From NCBI GenBank assembly GCA_016933415.1, contig JAFGAX010000184.1, positions 1 through 40,937 on the forward strand: a stretch of DNA of 40,937 nt. Reading direction: 5' to 3'. This document shows positions 34,001 to 39,491 of this stretch, piece by piece (position 1 is the stretch's first letter; every line of letters begins with the position of its first letter). The translations under genes and the position numbers were made by a program. The stretch comes from a bacterium (lineage in GTDB: Bacteria; Zhuqueibacterota; QNDG01; DTFT01). The notes below the pieces were generated by a model. It searched no databases. It saw only the letters and a list, made by a program, of their open reading frames with translations, and had not been told where the DNA came from.

Positions 34001-36261
34001 TGGGCCTTGCCTGCGAAAAGCTTTCGCGGTTCGACGAGGCGCTTGCCCTGCAGAAACAGGGAATCGAACTGTTCCGTTCCCTGAACCGGTTTCCGCAGAC
34101 CGTCCAGGGGATGCAATACCTGACGAATGTTTATTGGAAAATGGGCAGCCTGGCCGCTGCCCTTGAACATCAGAACCTGATTCTCGACACGCTCCGGAAT
34201 TCTGGCGATCAGAAGCGTATCGGCATGGCGTACGGCACTCTGGGGCTCATCCACCTGAGCTACGGGGATACGATGCAGGCCAAAATCGCGGAACAAAAGG
34301 CGCTCGACGCGGTCGGAACCGTACCGCGGCTTCAGGAGGACCGCGCGACATACTTGAAAAACCTGGGACTGATCGCCCTTCGGGAGGACCGGAAGGACAG
34401 GGCCCTCTTCTATTTCACCCGCGCCATGGAAATCGATTCCGCCCTCAATCTGCAGTCCGGGCTCGCCTATGACCGCAGGAACATCGGGGGCGTGCTCCTG
34501 GCGCTGGATCGGTGGAGTGAGGGAAAATCCCTGCTCACAAAAGCCGCTGAATCGTACCGCGGCCTGTCGGACCGGAAAAACACAGCCCTCAGTCTGTACG
34601 GCGTCGCGATAGCGACGGAACGTTCCGGGGAACTCCGCGAGGGACTGGCCCTGCTGGACAGCGCCCTCTCCGAATCATCAGGACCGGACGGCGCGGATCT
34701 CGCCTGGCGCCTGCACGGCCAGAAAGCCGTCTGGCTCAGCCGCCTTGGCCGGATTCCGGAGGCGCTTGCCGGAATCCGCGCCGCGGTCGACGCGGTTGAA
34801 TCCGCCGCAGGCTCAACCGGGACGGAATCATTCATGCTCGGGCATTTTCTAAACCCGCAGGACGTGTACGACGAGGCGATACGCCTGTCCCTCGATTCGG
34901 GACGGATGGAGGAGGCATTCGCCTACGCGGAACGCGCCAAGGCTTTACCCGTGGTCAAACTTCTTTCCGGCCGCGCCGATCTTTTTGCCGGCAGCCGCAG
35001 GGAATGGATGGAGAGAATCAACCGGTCCCGGTCGGCCCTTCTGGAAGCCCGAAGCCGTCTCGCGCGGACCGGTTCGTTCGAGGCGGAACCGGATACACCG
35101 GATTCCTCTTCCGGGATCGCCGCAATGACCATCGAACTGAACCGTCTCGATTCCGAACATCGGAGACTGACCGGCGAACTGCGTCGGGCGGACCCCGATC
35201 TCGCGTCCCTCGTTTCGATCGATTCCTGCAGGTCGGACGACGTCCGGCTGGCTCTTCCGGACAGCACGGCTCTGGTCGAATACGTCACGGGCCGCAGGGA
35301 ACTCTTTATCTGCGTGGTACGGAAGGATGGATTGTTCTGGCGCCGGGCGGATCAACCGTTCGAGGAACTCCGGGATCTTGTGATAAAATTCCGTTCTTCC
35401 GTGGAATCCAATCTGTCGTCCGACATCGAATCCAGGGAGCTTTTTCACAAACTCGTCGATCCGATCGCCGGGGATCTGGCCGGGATACGCGGTCTTGTGA
35501 TCGTCCCGCACGGCATTCTGGCCGGACTCCCGTTCAGCGCCCTTCAGAACGCATCCGGTGAAACCCTGCTCGACAGCCGGCCGATTTCCTATGCGCCCTC
35601 GGCGAATGCATTCCGCCTCTCTCTGGCCCGATCCGAACGCACCGTCTCCGGCCGCCGGCTCGCCGGATCCGTATTCGCGGCCGCCGATCCCGATCTGGGC
35701 GACGAGCGGCTGAGCCTCCCGTTCGCGGACAAGGAGGTCCGCTCCCTGAGGAGATCCTTCGACGCGGTGAACGCTTTCTCCGGACCCTCGGCCACGCGAA
35801 AAACCTTCTTGGATCACGCGGCCGCGGCCACGGGAGTCGTGCATTTCGCGTGTCACGCTTCGGTTGTCCCGGATCAGCCCCTGTCCTCGGCCCTTCTCCT
35901 CGCCCCTGCGGGGGAGGACGACGGCCGCCTCTCCGCGACCGACGCTTTCGGCGCCTCCCTCCGATGCGGACTGGTGGCTTTGTCCGCCTGCGAGACCGGC
36001 ATCGGGTCGAGCGGGACGGAGAACGGCGTTCCCGGCTTCACCTGGGGTTTTATGACCGCGGGCGCGCCGTCCGTTCTGTCCAGTATGTGGAAAGTGGACG
36101 ATCTGGCGTCCGCTGTTCTGATGAAACGGTTTTACCGGTACGTGAAGGCGGGTCAGTCCAGGGCCGAAGCGCTCCGCAGGGCGCAGCTGCTTGTCCGCAA
36201 TGCGGTGGACAGCCATCCGTCCGCCTGGGCCGCTTTCGGGCTGAACGGGGAGTTCAGGTAG
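28021..36261 (+). CDS. Giant secreted protein: PD40 propeller and two TPR-CHAT units (first CHAT degenerate)
   Basis: 2746 residues. A signal peptide (about 1-25, ending SLAFAAG) predicts export. Residues about 35-325 are PD40/TolB propeller blades (SRDGRWLAFVSERSG, SQDGKSIVFVSKRRD, SPDGRAILFTS) with a calcium-loop-like DSDTDGDGQVTP at 251-262. Residues about 350-1400 are TPR-like helical repeats, ending in a coiled segment. Residues about 1440-1770 have the shape of a CHAT (caspase-like) domain, but its His and Cys blocks read VDIATWIL (Trp1637 in the His position) and VFLPTATG (no Cys). A second TPR array spans about 1780-2380. Residues about 2400-2746 are a canonical CHAT with His2612 (VHFACHAS) and Cys2657 (LSACETGIG), then SSMWKVDD and ALRRAQ. 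Both units share an AERxxxx linker before the CHAT. It is therefore probably an envelope protease with a dead partner domain. Substrate unknown; cotranscribed with the YdbL-like gene. Confidence 0.9.
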   Translation: MKARLLKIPVRPLILWASAASLAFAAGEMPEIRQVTVYPQADYSPAVSRDGRWLAFVSERSGNPDIWVKRLPNGDAVRITTHEADDLDPAWSQDGKSIVFVSKRRDAEGDLWSVRVDPRRGCVPSGNPVALTNRLGAERRPCFSPAGRKIVYVSGESGLQNLHLLDPVTKKTTPLTRNGGTDPSWSPDGRAILFTSFLRDPGGDIALLEIGSGPDGEISIHRITQVTEGPALDGRACWSPGSDRIAFVRHDSDTDGDGQVTPVDRGHVWVRLWSGLPDSLAGLWLAEFQITSGLSDDSGPFWSRSGLIYFESDNGKSPDIWCIPETGLIRPRPSAAEMTADAEIRFSESETEAAFRQQIVEYRKIPSLFPSDSLWSARAWLRIGELETVLGHDNLAAKAFDRVISGYPGRTREIESALLKKAGLKSESVDDRIGFCRRLIASESADPVIRAEAWILLGDLLTGKGLRSEGFSAYGRVLSDFPRLRNSRGQAQMKIGDLLRSWGQEETARQAWFSVLRELGDVPVWRERAGQRLLERITGSAEEQIAQYRRMIQSFSDYPALMAQAQFAVVDVLMRSERNDDAARELDRVPELVPTQAWSHAEAKIRSAEVSRRRGDELRAIFILESAQKEFGSLEGGRYESRIRESLFNVAFESAERLKNQGDLSLAASRYWKSLTTDPNDIRAHRGYIEIQYRLGRIGEVSDKYGELLRQKPKNAILLYAYGLALSYRGESDPEMLIRSNAALLQSLEEDYRVVYPYRTLGYNYELLENHQQRERTKKQPLATRAVRTLVSPASWLLGALPFRKKQPEAGYLEKAIDALTEAVALNDENADPAMETALTQNLANNFYHLQEFGYARALQHYKRRLDLDTAFSTIAEKAVFHERAGHAALYMDDFEFSARCLETAFAAYESTGREEKALVSLGRLALLRQRSGRYEDAVPIYLKLAQKDENAGRLERLELDYRNVAYNYLLLGEHEDALRYSRKAEALLAERNISPGKPDKNYLRLGLFGFTVPVWGMEEFGRASAAGFTPADELAFVLSLVSRSAEALNRYGISISAEKRRLELFRGGKERLGERISLNRLGLLHFKAASYDSAWRYFSESCEAAVKAGDGAGEWANAVNLGIAAAVRYGLNEDASNVAAAKDILKAALGKSAGPGSNASDPPLSAADRASGYGTLGVLYTILSRDCVSPQSAIPLETAVRLSLRSLTWAADAERQFRTGLELAAGDNRTRSVLLAQSSELDRFLGEHASAEKKLRESRDLLIRLGDGEMLWRAESRLADLLASASADPDSGRLNEAVVLFRSAMDRLELLPIEENTADIRRMDREARGDLYVKASEALVRSGNALEGLRTAERGRQKRLADILLRRPPNLRKERHKIAWGNLRFTRALLSEIRNEILAASALNERPSRMRRLKTEEKKLESDFAAQMRSLENEDGLLAYLAGALPPDAEARIASLGPGEGVLCFLSGPDRTTAWFASADTVAAVVLPLGRRAAASAIQAWTDSLRAGVPADSASRALLSRLVLVFSPQLASCVRITVIPDGALWFLAFDRFLQSEAVTSAVVDYAPSLAFLGLASDRRKINQRTCAMLGQASDRGLAGAGRAAGLIETSRFGPDATETEFKSMLKSADFVDIATWILPNPDDPMGSAIVLQPDAMDDGYFRTEECFSIDATANCVFLPTATGSAGSGWSPELFSWGFLYAGAPSLVWTAWPVRPEIRRVFMQAFYSAVDTLSFASAVREAAAVTAAAHPESRDPAAFRLIGFPGMNSKERSDFASENQTRFVLQARGLEEKAEHADAVLVYEKALSLTEMMGDSTGVARIEQEIVRSAMRGRDWRKAVLFQKRMLARAERTGNTSGLVAGFRNLSVFHMNAGDAEAAAAAKKRQIALLDSLSRNGDAFTAFEDMAFIRAGQRLYREADEWMEKAVNRRRSSGDPAGLARALVLRGRFRLEAEDTWEARSLLAAGVAGLDSLKDRPGAENRLRFDHASGVQLLGLACEKLSRFDEALALQKQGIELFRSLNRFPQTVQGMQYLTNVYWKMGSLAAALEHQNLILDTLRNSGDQKRIGMAYGTLGLIHLSYGDTMQAKIAEQKALDAVGTVPRLQEDRATYLKNLGLIALREDRKDRALFYFTRAMEIDSALNLQSGLAYDRRNIGGVLLALDRWSEGKSLLTKAAESYRGLSDRKNTALSLYGVAIATERSGELREGLALLDSALSESSGPDGADLAWRLHGQKAVWLSRLGRIPEALAGIRAAVDAVESAAGSTGTESFMLGHFLNPQDVYDEAIRLSLDSGRMEEAFAYAERAKALPVVKLLSGRADLFAGSRREWMERINRSRSALLEARSRLARTGSFEAEPDTPDSSSGIAAMTIELNRLDSEHRRLTGELRRADPDLASLVSIDSCRSDDVRLALPDSTALVEYVTGRRELFICVVRKDGLFWRRADQPFEELRDLVIKFRSSVESNLSSDIESRELFHKLVDPIAGDLAGIRGLVIVPHGILAGLPFSALQNASGETLLDSRPISYAPSANAFRLSLARSERTVSGRRLAGSVFAAADPDLGDERLSLPFADKEVRSLRRSFDAVNAFSGPSATRKTFLDHAAAATGVVHFACHASVVPDQPLSSALLLAPAGEDDGRLSATDAFGASLRCGLVALSACETGIGSSGTENGVPGFTWGFMTAGAPSVLSSMWKVDDLASAVLMKRFYRYVKAGQSRAEALRRAQLLVRNAVDSHPSAWAAFGLNGEFR

Positions 36262-36270
36262 AGAATCACC

Positions 36271-36360
36271 GTCATCGCGAGCACACGCTCCGGGAGGCTC
36301 CCAGCCTCCCGGAGCGTGTGGCCTGATACCTGTAGGGACGACGCGCCGCGTCGCCCCTAC
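36271..36360. repeat. REP-like hairpin and palindrome GTAGGGACGACG..., copy 2
   Basis: GTCATCGCGAG (36271) is followed by perfect 18-base arms CACACGCTCCGGGAGGCT / complement (36282-36299 and 36303-36320, loop CCC). Then comes the 29-base palindrome at 36332-36360, a copy of 17357-17385. The first hairpin lies 20 bases after the giant gene and may act as its terminator. Confidence 0.65.
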
Positions 36361-36430
36361 GCAAAATTCAGACCACCCAGGACGAATGTTCGTCACGGAC
36401 GATCACCGCCCCTCTGTGCCGGGATTGCCA

Positions 36431-36488
36431 CGTCGCACCGCATGCTTGCCCCGGACTTGATCCGGGGGCGGTGCTCCTCGCAATGACA
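36431..36488. repeat. 58-base direct repeat, left copy
   Basis: Identical over 58 bases to 37418-37475. It contains a hairpin CCCCGGA/TCCGGGG and ends CTCCTCGCAATGACA. The two copies bracket the inositol-monophosphatase-family gene in the same orientation. Confidence 0.8.
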
Positions 36489-36509
36489 AAACTCAAGGAG
36501 AACCATGCA

Positions 36510-37313
36510 TTGAAATCCCACCACGACCTTCTCTCCACAGCCAAAGACGCAGCGGAAATCGGCGGTAAAATCATACTCAACGGATTCCGCGGCCTTAAAA
36601 AAAGCCAGGTCCGGATCAAGGGCTCGGGCGACTGGGTCACGGATCTCGACCACAGATCCGAGGCCGCGATCATCCGGCGAATCCGTAAATCCTTTCCGGA
36701 TCACTCCATCCAGGCCGAGGAATCGGGCATTGGAGAGGGCCATTCCGATGTCAGATGGTTTATCGATCCGCTGGACGGCACCACGAATTACGTGCACGGT
36801 ATCCCCGTTTTCTCCGTGTCCATAGCCGCGGCCGTGGACGGGGAAACGGTCGCAGGCGTGGTGCTCGACCCGGTGCACGACGAGATGTTCTGGTCGGTCA
36901 AGGGAGGCGGGGCCTTCAGGAACCGTTCGAGGATCAGGGTGTCCGATAAAAAAAGCCTGTCCGAATGCTTTTTCTCGTCCGGGTTTCCGTGGCGTTCCAA
37001 GCGGTATCTGCGTCCTTACCTGGACTCATTCGAGGAAATTTTCGACGCATCCGCGGGCATACGCCGCATGGGATCCGCGGCAATCGATCTGGCGTACACG
37101 GCCTGCGGCCGGTATGACGGATTCTGGGAGATGAAACTCAAGCCGTGGGACGTGGCAGCCGGCGTGCTGATCGTGCGCGAGGCCGGGGGAATCGTTTCGG
37201 ATTTCCGGGGAGGCCAGAACTTCATGGAGACGGGCAACCTTGTGGCCGCGAATCGTGCCGTTTATCCGCAGATGCTGCGGATCGTGAAGAAGCACCTGAA
37301 GGGCGTGGAGTGA
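36510..37313 (+). CDS. suhB: Inositol monophosphatase-family phosphatase
   Basis: 267 residues from the TTG at 36510, preceded by AAGGAG nine bases upstream. In-frame ATG 36483 lies inside the 58-base repeat, and the nearby ATG at 36505 is out of frame. The family is Mg-dependent and hydrolyses sugar or inositol monophosphates. Metal ligands are visible: Glu70 (AEESG), Asp86 and Asp89 (IDPLDGTTN), and Asp214 (KPWDVAAG). RRMGSAAIDLAYTACGRYDGF is the usual substrate-recognition block. The length is normal. Sequence alone does not separate SuhB from related sugar-phosphate or PAP phosphatases, so the symbol is provisional. It is flanked by identical direct repeats rather than by operon partners. 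Confidence 0.88.
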   Translation: MKSHHDLLSTAKDAAEIGGKIILNGFRGLKKSQVRIKGSGDWVTDLDHRSEAAIIRRIRKSFPDHSIQAEESGIGEGHSDVRWFIDPLDGTTNYVHGIPVFSVSIAAAVDGETVAGVVLDPVHDEMFWSVKGGGAFRNRSRIRVSDKKSLSECFFSSGFPWRSKRYLRPYLDSFEEIFDASAGIRRMGSAAIDLAYTACGRYDGFWEMKLKPWDVAAGVLIVREAGGIVSDFRGGQNFMETGNLVAANRAVYPQMLRIVKKHLKGVE

Positions 37314-37318
37314 ATTCA

Positions 37319-37600
37319 GTCATTGCGAGCCCGTCCGTCTTCTCGGGACGGGGCGCGGCAATCTCAGCTTCAGCCGGTTATACGGAGATTGCCCCGGATC
37401 AAGTCCGGGGCAGGCTTCGTCGCACCGCATGCTTGCCCCGGACTTGATCCGGGGGCGGTGCTCCTCGCAATGACACAAGTTACAGTGAAATATCAAGCAT
37501 TGTCATTGCGAGCCCTGTTCCGGTTTCCGGAACAGGGCGTGGTCTTCAATACCTATCATCTGTTGCTTGATCCCGCGAAAGCGGGGCAATCTCGGCTTCA
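37319..37600. repeat. Three REP-like elements filling the gap after suhB
   Basis: 37319-37372 runs from GTCATTGCGAG to GGCAATCTCAGCTTCA, with inner CCCGTCC/GGACGGG. 37418-37475 is the right copy of the 58-base direct repeat. 37502-37600 has perfect arms GCCCTGTTCCGG/CCGGAACAGGGC (37512-37538), then GTTGCTTGATCCCGCG, ending GGCAATCTCGGCTTCA. No gene is seen in the 304-base gap. Confidence 0.75.
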
Positions 37601-37617
37601 ACCGTTTGTGCCGGGAA

Positions 37618-37968
37618 TCACCCCTTCTTCCACCCAACCCGTTCCAGATCCACCGATCCGTTCTCCCTGAAGACAACACCTTCCGCCTCAAGCAGAGACC
37701 GCTGAATCGCCTCCGCGTCCGAGCCCGCTGGAAAACTGATCCTGCCGGACGCATTCACAACCCGGTACCACGGCACATCCGTTCCTTCCTTCAGCGTGTG
37801 CAGGGCGTATCCGGTCAGCCGGGCCTGTCCGGGAAATCCCGCGAGTCCCGCGATCCGGCCGTAGGTTGTCACTTTTCCGGCGGGAATTCTGCGGACGACT
37901 CCGAATATCCTGGCATAAGTCCCCTGGACCTCCTTCTTTTCCGGATCCCGGACCGTCCGCCTTTTCAT
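37618..37968 (-). CDS. atl: Alkyltransferase-like (ATL) DNA repair protein
   Basis: 116 residues from the ATG at 37968 (AGAGGT upstream). The ATG at 37986, which overlaps the preceding stop as ATGA, is an alternative. The fold is the C-terminal DNA-binding domain of O6-alkylguanine-DNA alkyltransferases: IPAGKVTTYGRIAGLAG, then VPWYRVVNASGRISFP. The alkyl-accepting Cys of the PCHRV motif is Trp here (PWYRV), the mark of ATL proteins, which bind and flip O6-alkylguanine without repairing it and recruit nucleotide excision repair. The conserved Tyr and the Arg finger are present. It lies directly downstream of the glycoside hydrolase gene on the same strand, with 14 bases between genes for the chosen start. 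Confidence 0.9.
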   Translation of the reverse strand: MKRRTVRDPEKKEVQGTYARIFGVVRRIPAGKVTTYGRIAGLAGFPGQARLTGYALHTLKEGTDVPWYRVVNASGRISFPAGSDAEAIQRSLLEAEGVVFRENGSVDLERVGWKKG

Positions 37969-37982
37969 GATCCGACCTCTCG

Positions 37983-39317
37983 TCATCTCAGCAATACCAG
38001 CCTGCCCCCGGATTCGATGTCCCCGGCGGAGAAATGGTAGAGATAAACGCCGGAAGACAGCGGCAGGCCGTTCTCGTCCCGGCCGTTCCATTTCAGTGAA
38101 GCCGGACCCGCGGCCAGGCGCCGGCGCGCCAGAGTTCGGACATGCAGACCCTGACTGGTGTACAGATTCAGCGTCACGCCGCTGTCGGCAGGCAGTTCGA
38201 ATGCGAATACCGTCTCGGAATTGAACGGATTCGGATAATTTCCGAGCTTGAATCCGGACGGCGCGGCATCCCCGGACTGCACGCCTGTCTGGGTCATGTC
38301 CACGAGATCCGGGTAGGCCGCATAGAATGCGGCCAGCGCGGGGTTCAGATCCGCGAGCGAACCGTTGTCGTCCACGCCGTTCGAAGTCCACCCCATGCCG
38401 CCGTCAAAGCCGTTTTCATACAGCCGGATGTAGCGGTCCGCGTCTCCCTTCGCGGACATCTCGCCCAGCAGAACGGGCCGGTCGTCCGGCATGCCGTAAG
38501 CCGATACGGTTCTCGCCATGGGCGTGCTGAACCATGGATCCTGCCAGGAATAGTAGTGGACCTGGTAGAAATCCAGAAAGGCGTTTTGGAATTTGCGGGG
38601 ATGCGCGTTTTTCAGGCTCGCGTCGCTCCAGAGATTGCCGACGCAGGAGGAGCACGACCCGTTCCATTTCACACATGCGGATCCGGTGGTGACGTACTCG
38701 GAACAGTGCTCGTGTATCGCGGCCGCGAGCATGGCGTGCATGCGTATTACCTGGGCCTGGGGCACGCCGTAGTTTTCGAAGATCCACTCGGGTTCATTGC
38801 ATATTTCCCAGGCCAGCAGGTAAGGAGCCCCGTCATACCGTTCCACCAGGGGAATCAGAAAATGGTCGATGTAGGACTGTACCTTGTTCGTGTCCGCCAG
38901 CATTTTTTTGTACCGTTCATTGGTTTTCGGCATGTCGAACGACCAAAGGGCCGGCAAAATGTAAATCTCATGAACAAACGCGAGATCCATCAGGTCGTCC
39001 ATGTGCGTCCAGAAAGCCTCCGTGGCTCCGCTCACCGTTCCGTCCGCGTCCGTCGAAGGCGACTTGCCGCCGTCGCAGTGAATCCAGACGCGCACGCAGT
39101 TGACATGGGCCTCCTTGAGGCGGATGAATTCCGCGTTCCACCAGTCATGATTGTACGAGCCGCCGAAATCGTTCCAGTTGTCCCAGGGCGTGTTCACGCC
39201 GTTCAGAAAAACCGGCGCAGTCCCCTCGTAAAACCGGTTGCCCTGAATGGTGATTTTCTGTGCTGACGCTGCAACTGCGGATATCATCAGAATGGCGGAT
39301 AAAATCCGTTTGATCAT
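37983..39317 (-). CDS. Secreted GH5-like glycoside hydrolase with C-terminal sorting-type domain
   Basis: 444 residues from the ATG at 39317, fixed by AAGGAGG six bases upstream and a signal peptide (MIKRILSAILMISAVAASAQ). Residues about 20-350 form a TIM barrel like GH5 mannanases and cellulases. It has the opening FYEGTAPVFLNGVNTPWDNW, catalytic acid Glu175 (EICNEPEW) and likely nucleophile Glu286 (VLLGEMSAKG). Aromatic residues near the cleft (HYYSWQDPWF) suit sugar binding. Residues about 360-444 are a FlgD/T9SS-like domain (YPNPFNSETVFAFELP ... LKWNGRDENG ... SSGVYLYHF). The substrate is probably a beta-mannan or beta-glucan outside the cell. Four cysteines near 215-232 (GSACVKWNGSCSSCVG) may form disulfides or bind metal. 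Confidence 0.88.
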   Translation of the reverse strand: MIKRILSAILMISAVAASAQKITIQGNRFYEGTAPVFLNGVNTPWDNWNDFGGSYNHDWWNAEFIRLKEAHVNCVRVWIHCDGGKSPSTDADGTVSGATEAFWTHMDDLMDLAFVHEIYILPALWSFDMPKTNERYKKMLADTNKVQSYIDHFLIPLVERYDGAPYLLAWEICNEPEWIFENYGVPQAQVIRMHAMLAAAIHEHCSEYVTTGSACVKWNGSCSSCVGNLWSDASLKNAHPRKFQNAFLDFYQVHYYSWQDPWFSTPMARTVSAYGMPDDRPVLLGEMSAKGDADRYIRLYENGFDGGMGWTSNGVDDNGSLADLNPALAAFYAAYPDLVDMTQTGVQSGDAAPSGFKLGNYPNPFNSETVFAFELPADSGVTLNLYTSQGLHVRTLARRRLAAGPASLKWNGRDENGLPLSSGVYLYHFSAGDIESGGRLVLLR

Positions 39318-39390
39318 GGCCGGCCTCCTTGTGGATGAACATAAGGAAGATATTGAAAAAAAACGGATTGTCAAGCTTGAACATAAAAAT

Positions 39391-39461
39391 GCGCTCCGGG
39401 AGGTTCCAAACCTCCCGGAGCGCTAGAAAGACCTGAAAGGTCTGAAAGGCCTTTTCAGGTC
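39391..39461 (-). terminator. Two hairpins between the glycoside hydrolase genes
   Basis: GCGCTCCGGGAGGTT and its complement form a perfect 15-base-pair stem (39391-39423, loop CCA). An imperfect stem AGACCTGAAAGG / CCTTTTCAGGTCT spans 39429-39462. They follow the stop of the upstream minus-strand gene. The first shares GCTCCGGGAGG with the hairpin at 36282-36320. Confidence 0.6.
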
Positions 39462-39491
39462 TATTGTATTACCCGCAGCCAAGAGAATTTC

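Noticed and set aside
31864-34296. Long minus-strand open frame opposite the giant CHAT gene
   Set aside because: No recognisable motifs, and Arg/Gly/Glu-rich composition typical of antisense shadow. The plus-strand TPR/CHAT pattern continues through it.
34945-36396. Minus-strand open frame spanning the catalytic CHAT domain
   Set aside because: Antisense of a domain with conserved His/Cys motifs. No ribosome-binding site or domain signature of its own.
37319-37600. Possible CRISPR array suggested by closely spaced similar repeats
   Set aside because: The units are palindromic, of unequal length and lack uniform spacers, so they fit REP-like elements rather than CRISPR.
37618-38391. Longer 257-codon version of the alkyltransferase-like gene
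   Set aside because: The extra N-terminal part overlaps the sorting domain of the upstream glycoside hydrolase in another frame and has no alkyltransferase features.
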